DNA of 12,174 bases, taken from Phycisphaerales bacterium (GTDB lineage Bacteria > Planctomycetota > Phycisphaerae > Phycisphaerales > UBA1924). This document shows, piece by piece, positions 1-6,070 of the stretch. Below the pieces are notes generated by a model. The model had not been told where the DNA came from, did no database searches, and worked only from the letters and a program-made list of their open reading frames with translations. The number at the start of each line of letters is the position of its first letter. Within the stretch, counting starts at the first letter, position 1. The position numbers and the translations under genes are program-made. The DNA lies in assembly GCA_026982035.1 (NCBI GenBank), contig JALSHW010000270.1, positions 1 to 12,174 of the forward strand. The letters run 5' to 3'.

Positions 1-18
1 CCTACACCCGGCACTCAT
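1..18 (-). CDS. possible start of a leftward gene (first six codons only)
   Basis: An ATG on the minus strand at 18 opens a frame reading MSAGCR to the window edge. It lies 12 nt past the stop codon of the leftward nuclease gene, the spacing expected for the next gene of an operon. No good ribosome-binding site precedes it, and nothing can be said about the product. In elements with a RecE-like nuclease the neighbour is often a RecT-like annealing protein, but that is only an expectation. The start is inferred purely from position. Confidence 0.2.
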
Positions 19-30
19 GAGGGGGCGTGT

Positions 31-858
31 TTAGGTCATTTCGAGAACACGCACCTCCTCGTATCCCGTGGGCCAGACGCCTTGTTGCTGGCAGTTGTGC
101 AACCGGCAGATCGCGGCGGCGTTCTCGAGTCGGGCCTGCTTGAGCGATGCCTGCGAGATCCGCCACACGCCGCAGCGGTACGGTTCTTTCTTTTCGATCG
201 CGATGATGTGGATGGGCACCATCGTGCCGCCGAGCACGGTCGAGAGCACCGACTGGTAGAAGGCCATCTGGTGGACATACCCATATCGCCGGGCGTCGGC
301 CTCGAACCATGTCAGGTCGTCACAGGTCTTGAGATCCACGATGCCGTGGTACCGATTCAACCAGTCGATCCGGATCTGGCAAGGATGGCCGCAGTACTCT
401 GATCGGACTACCCCTTCCGCCTGCCCATCGAGAAGCAGTTGAGTGGCGGATAGATTCATGGAAACGCCCTCGGCCAGGCGACTTACAAGATCAGACTGAG
501 ATTCGGTGAGCACGGGCTTGCCTTGCTCGTTCGCCCATTCCGTGAAGGCCTTGGTGTTCGAGCCGAACGGCCTGCCCGTTCTCGGATTCACTGGCCCGCC
601 AAATGCAAAGGCATTCTCATACTTCTCGTCCCCCTCGAGAATGCGAACATGAGCAGCGCGTCCCACGAGGTACGCACTCGAATCCTTATCTTCGATCAAA
701 CCATCGACTCGCTTGCGGTAGAGCAGAGGCGACTTGCGGAAGTCGGCGAGCAAGTGGCTTGATAGATATTCGCCACGGCGCGAGTGGTACACCTGCTCAG
801 GCTCGGCGATCAGGCATGCAAGGTCGATCTGTGTTTCGTTTGTTTCTTCGGTCGGCAT
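31..858 (-). CDS. RecE-like PD-(D/E)XK exonuclease-family protein
   Basis: Predicted nuclease related to the C-terminal domain of exodeoxyribonuclease VIII (RecE; PDDEXK_1/DUF3799-type families), which resects double-stranded DNA for single-strand annealing. Numbered from the chosen start (275 aa), the core reads: GRAAH at 66-70 (His equivalent to the RecE metal-binding His), an Asp at 165 in RIDWLN, then IVDLKT with Asp175 and Lys177, and YGYVHQMAFYQ around 193-202 supplying the family Gln. The whole catalytic set is present, so it is probably active. Length fits a stand-alone nuclease domain. I chose ATG 858 because GGAG lies 6 nt upstream; ATG 870 and GTG 882 are in-frame alternatives with poorer ribosome sites. 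It is divergent from the sigma/recombinase operon and belongs to the mobile element. Cargo for recombination or replication of the element is the likely role. A Cas4-like or anti-phage nuclease is less likely, since no four-Cys cluster is seen. Confidence 0.8.
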   Translation of the reverse strand: MPTEETNETQIDLACLIAEPEQVYHSRRGEYLSSHLLADFRKSPLLYRKRVDGLIEDKDSSAYLVGRAAHVRILEGDEKYENAFAFGGPVNPRTGRPFGSNTKAFTEWANEQGKPVLTESQSDLVSRLAEGVSMNLSATQLLLDGQAEGVVRSEYCGHPCQIRIDWLNRYHGIVDLKTCDDLTWFEADARRYGYVHQMAFYQSVLSTVLGGTMVPIHIIAIEKKEPYRCGVWRISQASLKQARLENAAAICRLHNCQQQGVWPTGYEEVRVLEMT

Positions 859-952
859 TTCAAACTCCATGAACTGACGCACGCTGTTTTCACGCTCGAT
901 GCGTCGTGCTCGTCCACTTGTTTATTTGCCGCTCGCTGTCATTTCTCGCCGC

Positions 953-989
953 GTGAACCCGCAAACACATATGTGTGATTCGGGTTCAC
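953..989. promoter_or_regulatory. nested inverted repeat between divergent element genes (candidate operator)
   Basis: Outer arms GTGAACCCG (953-961) and CGGGTTCAC (981-989) are exact reverse complements. They enclose a perfect 12-bp palindrome, ACACATATGTGT (965-976), with almost the same centre (971 against 970.5). The 37-bp dyad lies between the leftward nuclease gene and the rightward sigma/recombinase operon. No T-tract follows on either strand, so a terminator is unlikely. Binding of a dimeric or tetrameric regulator controlling both directions is the simplest reading. No DNA-binding repressor is encoded in the window apart from the sigma-like protein, so the ligand is unknown. Confidence 0.5.
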
Positions 990-1092
990 ATGTATGTCAC
1001 ATGCAGAGCACATCTGCCCACGCATATGACCTTGCCCACACATCAAAACGCCTATAGCAATGACCCCGATGTAAGTTCAAGACTGTGTATAT

Positions 1093-1114
1093 GAGGTCGA
1101 GAAAGTCTCGCCTC
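1093..1114 (+). promoter_or_regulatory. hairpin in the leader of the sigma/recombinase operon
   Basis: GAGG (1093-1096) and CGAGA (1098-1102) pair with TCTCG (1106-1110) and CCTC (1111-1114). This gives nine base pairs with one bulged T and a 3-nt loop, ending 35 nt before the ATG at 1150. There is no following T-run, so it is not a standard terminator. It may be a transcript-stability or translational element, or a second operator. Function is inferred from position only. Confidence 0.35.
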
Positions 1115-1149
1115 ACCCAACTCCTCACGGACGAAAGGTTGAACGCACT

Positions 1150-1656
1150 ATGGACGAACCAAGATACGACGGACTCATCGAACAATGGAAAGTTGAACTC
1201 GTCGAACGATGCGCACGCCGCATGGGATTCCTGGCCCATGAGATCGACGACCTCAAGCAGGAGATCGTGCTCGAACTCATTCATTTCAAGTTCGACAATT
1301 CCAAATCAAACGGCGCAAAAGAAAGCACGGTGGTTCAAGCACTCATCATGAACCAGCTCCGAAACAAACGAAGAGGATGCGCCAGGGAGTATGCCAAGAT
1401 TGAACGCTACAAGCATCTGATGCCCCGCAACGCAGAATCGAGCCCATCGAAAACGCCGTGCCAACTCGATGTCCAAGACGCGTTTGATGACCTTAAACCA
1501 ATCGAACGCATCGTCTGCGACCGCCTAGCCGAAGGCGACTCCGTCGAATCCATCCGTATACAAATGGGTTGTGGCTGGCACACCATCGACCGGGTCGTAC
1601 GCCACCTCCGCGAGCAGTTCGGCGAGCTCGAACTCGACGGGTGGCTCGGCAAGTGA
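1150..1656 (+). CDS. sigma-70-like RNA polymerase sigma factor, element-encoded
   Basis: A 168-aa protein with the two-domain layout of small ECF-type sigma factors. Residues about 13-82 resemble sigma region 2, including the region 2.2-like DDLKQEIVLEL (33-43). A polar linker (about 83-108) follows, then a region-4-like helix-turn-helix, with LKPIERIVCDRLAEG (115-129) leading into SVESIRIQMGCGWHTIDRVVRHLREQF (131-157), the recognition helix being around 142-155. Similar proteins direct RNA polymerase to a few promoters; here the obvious targets are the element's own divergent promoters. AAAGG (1134-1138) is a weak, distant ribosome site. The stop codon overlaps the GTG start of the next gene, indicating translational coupling. 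Region 2 is divergent, so it could instead be a sigma-derived regulator that no longer binds core polymerase. The family assignment is from pattern recognition, not an alignment. Confidence 0.7.
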   Translation: MDEPRYDGLIEQWKVELVERCARRMGFLAHEIDDLKQEIVLELIHFKFDNSKSNGAKESTVVQALIMNQLRNKRRGCAREYAKIERYKHLMPRNAESSPSKTPCQLDVQDAFDDLKPIERIVCDRLAEGDSVESIRIQMGCGWHTIDRVVRHLREQFGELELDGWLGK

Positions 1657-1946
1657 AGGCAAGCCCGAAAACATCGGTAGAAAATACGAAGATCGACAGA
1701 ATCACTGCCGATCCGACTGGACTTTCCGCGCCTGAGAGCCAACCTCAGTGCGCCCCAAACACGCCACCGGAGCGTGCCCTCTCGACGGCGTGGGTCTCGG
1801 ATGAACTCCTCGCGGAAACACGGGATGTCTGGTCCGAGGCCTACGGCTATGAGATCGAAGACGCAGAAGCGTTGGAGATTCTGATGAATGTGAAACGACT
1901 CGGTGAAGTACTCATGAGGGCGCAAAAGGAGATCGAACACATATGA
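1653..1946 (+). CDS. small conserved-looking protein of unknown function
   Basis: A 97-aa protein starting at GTG 1653, which overlaps the sigma-like gene's TGA (GTGA), and ending in a TGA that overlaps the recombinase ATG (ATGA). The open frame extends further upstream, but that part is Arg/Pro-rich and reads as the shadow of the sigma gene. Residues 1-45 are Pro/Ser/Thr-rich and probably disordered. The C-terminal half (about 46-97) is helical, with a block reading roughly E-x-W-S-x-x-Y-G-x-x-(I/L)-x-x-x-(D/E)-A-x-x-I-x-x-N-V-x-x-L. I recall blocks of the type 'W...y...l..eDA.eI..N...l..vL' in short proteins next to recombinase and transposase genes, without a known function. It is sandwiched between sigma factor and recombinase with no gaps, so it is probably an accessory to one of them, for example a directionality or assembly factor. 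That role is inference. Confidence 0.65.
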   Translation: MKASPKTSVENTKIDRITADPTGLSAPESQPQCAPNTPPERALSTAWVSDELLAETRDVWSEAYGYEIEDAEALEILMNVKRLGEVLMRAQKEIEHI

Positions 1947-3442
1947 ATGTCATTGCATGGGCGCGAGTGTCGTCCAGAGAACAACGCGAGGGCTACTCGA
2001 TCGACGCCCAACTCCGCGCGATGCGGGATCGAGCGGCCAAGTCCGGGTGGACCATCATCCGGGAATTCGTCGTCGCCGAATCGGCGAAGCGTGGGGCCGA
2101 GCGAGTCGCCTTCAACGAGATGGTTCGGTGGGTCAAGGCTAACGCCAAACGAGAGAAGATCAATGCGATCCTCAGCCATAAGCTCGATCGAGTCTGCCGG
2201 AACATGCGCGATGCTGTTCGCATGCAATCGCTCGAAGATGAACGAGGCGTCAAACTGGTCTTCGTCGAGAACCAGTTCGGACCCGGTGCTGCCGGGGTCT
2301 TGTCGTTCAACATGATGGCGGCTGTTGCCCAGTACTACAGCGACAACCTCCGCACCGAAGTACTCAAAGGCTTGGACGAAAAGGTCAAGCAAGGCTGGCC
2401 GACGGGTCTGGCTCCGTATGGCTATATCAATGTGAGCGATCGCGACGAGCCGGTGATCCCGGACCCCGACAAATCGAAGACCGTCATCCGCATCTACGAG
2501 CTGTACTCGAGCGGCACTTTCACATTCAAGTCATTAGCGGACAAGATGTTGCGAGAAGGCCATGTCTTCCGGGCAAGCCAACCACGATTCAACCGGACTG
2601 CCATGTCCTACATCCTCAACAACCGGTTCTACATCGGAGAACTCCACCGCAATGGGCAGGTGTACGAAGGCAAATACAGATTGCTCATCGACCGCCGAAC
2701 ATTCGAGACCTGCCAAGATATCCTCCACGGGAAGAACCGCCGAACCGGCAACCCCGAGATCATGCTCTCGAGCTGTGTACTCCGCTGCGAGTGCTGCGGG
2801 CATGCAATCACCGGCGAACGCATCCGGCGAAAGCTCAAGGGCGGCGGCCGAAACACCCACATCTACTACAAGTGCGGGAACAACAACCAACCCGAAGGCC
2901 ACCCCAAGGTTCGGTGGAAGGAATCGGATGTCGAGGCCGCAATCATCCGCGAGTTTGAATCGTTCCGCATGCCGACACCACGGATCGCTGCATGGTTCCG
3001 CGACGCACTTTCTGCATCGTTCGAGGATGTCACCGTCGCCCAAGCACGCCAGAAGAAGTCACTGGTCAAGCGACGCTCGGAACTGACCAACATGCAGGAC
3101 CGCCTTCTGAACGGCTATCTGGCGGGCACGATCGACGAGGCCGTCTACAACGCCAAGTCCGCCGACCTGAAACGCCAGGCAGAAGAGGTCGAACGCTCAC
3201 TCGACGAAGCCGACAACTTCGAACCCGCCCAAGCCCAAGCCGCGTTGGCCGTCTTCGATTTCAGCCAGAACTTGGTCGATATCTGGCGCGGTTCGAACTT
3301 TGCCGTTCGGCGGGAGATTCTCGACTGCGTAAGTTCGAACCGTACCTTGAGCCCCGTAAGTCTCGCCCTGACAAAGAGAAAGCCCTTCGACATTCTTGCC
3401 GAAGGGCCGGTTTTGAAGAAAAGTCGGGGTGAGAGGATTTGA
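1943..3442 (+). CDS. large serine recombinase (integrase of the mobile element)
   Basis: A 499-aa site-specific recombinase. Residues 1-145 form the resolvase catalytic domain: ARVSSREQ (7-14), with Ser10 the nucleophile and Arg8 beside it, the SIDAQ block (19-23) and KLDRVCRNMRD (80-90) with further active-site arginines. The long E-helix follows (about 120-150). GWPTGLAPYGY (151-161) starts the recombinase domain (to about 265). A zinc-ribbon segment has CECC at 282-285 (Cys282 and Cys285) and Cys311, with His320 perhaps replacing the fourth Cys. A coiled coil of about 365-425 controls integration versus excision in this family. It acts by double-strand cleavage and a Ser-DNA intermediate. 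AAGGAG lies 11 nt upstream. It is coupled to the preceding gene by ATGA. Unusually, the last five codons and the stop lie inside the oppositely oriented tRNA-Pro gene. Confidence 0.93.
   Translation: MNVIAWARVSSREQREGYSIDAQLRAMRDRAAKSGWTIIREFVVAESAKRGAERVAFNEMVRWVKANAKREKINAILSHKLDRVCRNMRDAVRMQSLEDERGVKLVFVENQFGPGAAGVLSFNMMAAVAQYYSDNLRTEVLKGLDEKVKQGWPTGLAPYGYINVSDRDEPVIPDPDKSKTVIRIYELYSSGTFTFKSLADKMLREGHVFRASQPRFNRTAMSYILNNRFYIGELHRNGQVYEGKYRLLIDRRTFETCQDILHGKNRRTGNPEIMLSSCVLRCECCGHAITGERIRRKLKGGGRNTHIYYKCGNNNQPEGHPKVRWKESDVEAAIIREFESFRMPTPRIAAWFRDALSASFEDVTVAQARQKKSLVKRRSELTNMQDRLLNGYLAGTIDEAVYNAKSADLKRQAEEVERSLDEADNFEPAQAQAALAVFDFSQNLVDIWRGSNFAVRREILDCVSSNRTLSPVSLALTKRKPFDILAEGPVLKKSRGERI
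3373..3407 (-). terminator. rho-independent terminator of tRNA-Pro, embedded in the recombinase gene
   Basis: Read leftward, GCCCTTCG (3407-3400) pairs perfectly with CGAAGGGC (3389-3382) around a 10-nt loop, followed by TTTCTCTTTG. It begins 16 nt past the tRNA 3' end, the usual place for a tRNA terminator. The same bases encode recombinase residues about 480-489. In the rightward direction the stem is followed by CCGGTTTTG, a poor T-tract, so it is probably not the recombinase terminator. Confidence 0.6.
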
Positions 3443-3470
3443 ACCTCCGACCTTCTGACCCCCAGTCAGA
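3424..3470. other. probable attachment site (one att end) in the 3' half of tRNA-Pro
   Basis: The element-type recombinase gene runs straight into the 3' end of an intact tRNA, the arrangement left when an element integrates into a tRNA gene and restores its 3' part. The boundary is not visible from a single junction: the identity block could lie anywhere from the T arm to the terminator at 3373-3407. The matching copy should lie beyond the left edge of the window. The coordinates given are the most plausible tRNA part (anticodon arm to discriminator), not a measured core. Confidence 0.5.
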
Positions 3471-3498
3471 TGCGCTAACCAAGCTGCGCTACACCCCG
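3424..3498 (-). tRNA. tRNA-Pro, anticodon GGG
   Basis: All cloverleaf parts can be drawn on the minus strand. The acceptor stem CGGGGTG/CACCCCG pairs 7 of 7. The D stem GCGC/GCGC encloses an AGCTTGGTTA loop. The anticodon stem TCTGA/TCAGA encloses loop CTGGGGG, putting GGG at 34-36. The T stem GGAGG/CCTCT (one G-T pair) encloses TTCAAAT, and the discriminator is A. C1-G72 is typical of bacterial tRNA-Pro. No CCA is encoded, so it must be added. The anticodon reads CCC and CCU. The 3' end is overlapped by the converging recombinase gene (19 bp), and the terminator follows within that gene. The gene is intact and probably functional. Confidence 0.95.
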
Positions 3499-3502
3499 GA
3501 TT

Positions 3503-3531
3503 GGCTTGTCTCCAAGCCGGATTGAAGCATA
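3503..3531 (-). promoter_or_regulatory. tRNA-Pro promoter -10 and leader hairpin
   Basis: On the minus strand TATGCT (3531-3526) is a good -10-like hexamer; no convincing -35 is seen. Transcription would start near 3519. The leader then contains GGCTTG-GAGA-CAAGCC (3518-3503), a perfect 6-bp stem ending a few bases before the mature tRNA 5' end. This hairpin would be removed by RNase P processing. The 8-bp word CCGGATTG occurs on both sides of it (plus strand, 3496-3503 and 3517-3524). Confidence 0.4.
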
Positions 3532-3564
3532 GCACCCAAAGCCATCCTTGACCGCCAACCAACC

Positions 3565-3570
3565 TATCCT
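3565..3570 (+). promoter_or_regulatory. candidate -10 element placing the pyrC start at the 5' end
   Basis: TATCCT ends 5 nt before the pyrC ATG at 3576, and no ribosome-binding site precedes that ATG. A -10 at this distance would start transcription at or next to the A of the ATG, giving a leaderless mRNA. TTGACC at 3548-3553 is only 11 bp upstream, too close to act as a normal -35. The assignment rests on spacing alone. Confidence 0.35.
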
Positions 3571-3575
3571 TGTGC

Positions 3576-4901
3576 ATGACAATCCCGCCCACCGCCCCAT
3601 CTGTCCTGATTCGTGCCGCCCGTGTGATTGATCCCGCCTCAGGCATGGACCAAATCGCTGATATTGCCATTGCCGCTGGTTCCATCGAGGCCATTGGGTC
3701 GGATATGGACACCATTGGCTATGACCGAGTGATTGAGGGGGAGGGCATGATCCTTTCGCCTGGACTGATCGACCCGCATGTGCATCTGCGTGAGCCCGGA
3801 CAGATGCATAAAGAGGATATTGAATCGGGGACCAACGCCGCTGTGACGGGTGGATTTACAACGGTGTGTTGCATGCCCAACACTTCGCCAGCGTTGGACT
3901 CGCCTGAGATGATCGAGTTTGTGCGGTCGCGGGCCGAGCAGGTTGGGCATTGCCGGGTATTCAGCGTCGCGGCCGCAACCCAAGGCCGCAAAGGTCAACG
4001 GCTCGCCGAGATTGGCCTCTGCCTTGATGCTGGGGCCGTCGGGTATTCAGACGATGGCGATGTGATCGAATCGGCGTCCATGATGAAATCAGTCCTCCAA
4101 GCGGTCAAGACGACGGGCAAGTGCTTCATGCAGCATTGCCAGGAACTGACCCTCACCAGCGGCGCGGTCATGCACGCCGGAACAGTCTCGGCCAAACTTG
4201 GCCACAAAGGCTGGCCACGCGAAGCAGAAGAAATCATCATCGAACGCGACATTCGACTCAATAAATCCATTGGCTGCCACTACCACATCCAGCACATGTC
4301 CTCAGGCAACTCCGTCGAAATCGTCGCCCGCGCCCAGCGCGAGGGCATCCCCGTCACATGCGAGGCCTCCCCCCACCACTTGCTGCTGACCCATGAAGCC
4401 ATCGAAACCCAAGGCACCATGGCCAAGATGAACCCGCCACTCCGCGAACAATCCGACATCGACGCCCTCAAACAAGGGATCGCCGACGGAATCATCACGA
4501 TCCTGGCAACCGACCACGCGCCCCATACCAATGATGAGAAACGCGACACGCTGGCGGGGGCGCCGTTTGGGATCATCGGGCTGGAGTCGGCTCTGGGCCT
4601 GTACCACAAGGCCCTCGTCGAAACCGGAATCATCGACTGGCCCAAATTGATTGAGTTGTTGACGATCAATCCCGCTCGTTTGTGCGGGCTTGATTCGATG
4701 GGGCTTGGGTCGATCACCGTTGGGGGCCCAGCGGATTTGACGCTGATTGACCCGGATTGCTCGTGGACGCTTGGGGAATCTGATCTGGTGGGCAAGAGCC
4801 AGAACACGCCGTTCCTTGGGTGGACGATGGGGACGCGATCGGTGATGACGATTGTTGGTGGGGATATCCGCAATGAGCGGGCATTCTCATCGGTCCATTG
4901 A
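3576..4901 (+). CDS. pyrC: dihydroorotase, class I
   Basis: Catalyses the reversible cyclisation of N-carbamoyl-L-aspartate to dihydroorotate, the third step of de novo pyrimidine synthesis, in the cytoplasm. The 441-aa length matches class I enzymes. Metal-site landmarks are DPHVHLREPG (66-75), YSDDGDVI (157-164, whose Asp replaces the carboxylated Lys in many class I enzymes), the His in QHCQE (about 186-190), HYHIQHMSSG (235-244), and ATDHAPH (311-317) with the catalytic Asp. CMPNTSP (99-105) and the NPPLRE segment (286-291) are typical substrate-loop regions. I chose ATG 3576 over TTG 3570, just upstream in frame. Upstream lies the mobile-element junction, so pyrC is the first host gene after the tRNA. 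Rightward read-through from the recombinase gene could reach it. No pyrB is next to it here. Annotation as a paralogue such as allantoinase is less likely given the HVHLREPG and DDGD motifs. Confidence 0.93.
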   Translation: MTIPPTAPSVLIRAARVIDPASGMDQIADIAIAAGSIEAIGSDMDTIGYDRVIEGEGMILSPGLIDPHVHLREPGQMHKEDIESGTNAAVTGGFTTVCCMPNTSPALDSPEMIEFVRSRAEQVGHCRVFSVAAATQGRKGQRLAEIGLCLDAGAVGYSDDGDVIESASMMKSVLQAVKTTGKCFMQHCQELTLTSGAVMHAGTVSAKLGHKGWPREAEEIIIERDIRLNKSIGCHYHIQHMSSGNSVEIVARAQREGIPVTCEASPHHLLLTHEAIETQGTMAKMNPPLREQSDIDALKQGIADGIITILATDHAPHTNDEKRDTLAGAPFGIIGLESALGLYHKALVETGIIDWPKLIELLTINPARLCGLDSMGLGSITVGGPADLTLIDPDCSWTLGESDLVGKSQNTPFLGWTMGTRSVMTIVGGDIRNERAFSSVH

Positions 4902-4925
4902 GAGACTGCCGACTGGGGCGTGCCC

Positions 4926-4984
4926 TAGAATCGCCGATCAGAACAGCCAAGGGAATTGACCCTTGAACACACCTTTGAATGGAG
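4926..4984 (+). promoter_or_regulatory. gap promoter -10 and ribosome-binding site
   Basis: TAGAAT (4926-4931) is a good -10-like hexamer, 60 bp before the gap ATG. No -35 at the right distance is convincing (TTGAGA at 4898 leaves 22 bp). GGAG (4981-4984) sits 7 nt before ATG 4992 and decides that start over an in-frame upstream ATG at 4956. This is one of few genes in the window with a proper Shine-Dalgarno site, which fits high expression. Confidence 0.45.
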
Positions 4985-4991
4985 TCAACAC

Positions 4992-6029
4992 ATGAGCGTC
5001 AAAATCGGAATTAACGGGTTCGGTCGCATCGGTCGCCTGGTCCATCGCATCGCCGCAAACACCCCAGGCATCGAAGTCGTTGCAATCAATGATCTCGTCC
5101 CTGCCGACAATCTTGCCTACCTGCTCAAATATGACACCATGCACGGGCGTTTCCTGATCGACGGCAAACCCGCCGACATCTCCACAACCGATGATTCAAT
5201 CACCGTCAACGGATCAGTCGCCAAAACGACCGCAGAACGCGACCCCGCAAAACTCGCATGGGGCGATATGGGCGTGGACTATGTCCTCGAATCCACCGGA
5301 TTCTTCACCGCTCGCGATGATGCACAACTCCATATCGACAACAACGGTTGCAAACGGGTCCTCCTCTCAGCACCAACCAAAACCCCCGACACCGTCCCCA
5401 CCTTCGTTCACCGCGTCAACTGTGGCAAATACAACCCAGACACCGACACCATCCTCTCCAACGCCAGTTGCACCACCAACTGCCTGGCACCGATCACCAA
5501 AGTCATCATGGACAACTTCGGCATGATCGAAGGCCTCATGACCACCATCCACGCCGCCACCGCAACCCAACCGACGCAGGACGGGCCATCCAAAAAGGAT
5601 TGGCGCGGCGGACGCAACGCCTACATGAACATCATCCCATCATCAACCGGAGCCGCCAAAGCCGTGGGACTGTGCCTGCCAGACACCGTTGGTAAACTGA
5701 CGGGCATGGCGTTCCGCGTGCCCACAGCCGATGTCTCCTGCGTGGACCTGACCTTCCGCACAGAGAAGGCGACTTCGCTCAAAGAAATCAACGCCGCGAT
5801 GAAGGCGGCTTCTGAGGGCCCAATGAAGGGCGTCCTGGCCTACACCGAAGAAGCGGTGGTTTCAGCGGACTTTATTGGTGATCCACATTCTTCAATCTAC
5901 GACGCGACGGCCGGCCTTGAACTCAACAGCAACTTCTTCAAGATCGTCTCGTGGTACGATAACGAAGCGGGCTACGCCCACCGCTGCATCGATATGCTCA
6001 AGATGATGGGCGAGAAGGACGGGCTCTAA
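4992..6029 (+). CDS. gap: glyceraldehyde-3-phosphate dehydrogenase, type I
   Basis: Glycolytic/gluconeogenic enzyme converting glyceraldehyde 3-phosphate, phosphate and NAD+ to 1,3-bisphosphoglycerate; a cytoplasmic homotetramer. The 345-aa protein has the Rossmann motif INGFGRIGR (7-15) and Asp34 in INDL, which points to NAD rather than NADP preference. The active site is SNASCTTNC (156-164) with Cys160, with His187 in [10 protein letters not shown] and [11 protein letters not shown] (321-331) near the C-terminus. The usual TVHAYTATQ Tyr is an Ala here (AATATQ), a modest variation. The start at 4992 has a GGAG ribosome site; the upstream 12 codons look non-coding. It is followed by a 15-bp tandem duplication covering its stop codon and a strong terminator, so it is probably transcribed alone. 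Confidence 0.97.
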   Translation: MSVKIGINGFGRIGRLVHRIAANTPGIEVVAINDLVPADNLAYLLKYDTMHGRFLIDGKPADISTTDDSITVNGSVAKTTAERDPAKLAWGDMGVDYVLESTGFFTARDDAQLHIDNNGCKRVLLSAPTKTPDTVPTFVHRVNCGKYNPDTDTILSNASCTTNCLAPITKVIMDNFGMIEGLMTTIHAATATQPTQDGPSKKDWRGGRNAYMNIIPSSTGAAKAVGLCLPDTVGKLTGMAFRVPTADVSCVDLTFRTEKATSLKEINAAMKAASEGPMKGVLAYTEEAVVSADFIGDPHSSIYDATAGLELNSNFFKIVSWYDNEAGYAHRCIDMLKMMGEKDGL

Positions 6030-6047
6030 AAAGACGGGCTCTAAAAG
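6018..6047. repeat. 15-bp tandem duplication spanning the gap stop codon
   Basis: GACGGGCTCTAAAAA (6018-6032) is followed immediately by GACGGGCTCTAAAAG (6033-6047), differing only in the last base. The unit carries the last codons and TAA of gap. Because 15 is a multiple of three, the second TAA is in frame with the first and acts as a back-up stop (D-G-L-stop repeated). Confidence 0.85.
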
Positions 6048-6070
6048 AGTCGAATATCATTGAAAATCTG

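Larger units (their letters stand above)
859..1149. other. divergent intergenic region of the mobile element
   Basis: This 291-bp stretch holds no convincing gene; short frames here lack family resemblance. It contains the nested dyad at 953-989, a run of CACAT/ACACAT words between about 965 and 1040 (965, 987, 998, 1009 and 1034), and a leader hairpin at 1093-1114. Both divergent promoters must lie here. I could not pick confident -35/-10 pairs for either; TATAGC near 1053 and TATATG near 1088 are weak -10-like words on the plus strand. Confidence 0.5.

Noticed and set aside
1407..1940. Long minus-strand open frame opposite the sigma-like gene and small protein
   Set aside because: It is Arg/Ser/Pro-rich without family resemblance and spans two well-supported overlapping genes on the other strand.
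2534..3086. Open frames on both strands overlapping the recombinase
   Set aside because: The recombinase has clear catalytic, DNA-binding and coiled-coil parts across this region; the others are compositional shadows.
1..3442. Prophage
   Set aside because: A serine recombinase, nuclease and sigma-like factor are compatible with one, but no structural, packaging or lysis gene is visible; an integrative element is the safer call.
3197..3715. Leftward frame reading through the tRNA and into the recombinase
   Set aside because: It is the familiar false peptide produced by translating a tRNA gene, and it also overlaps pyrC.
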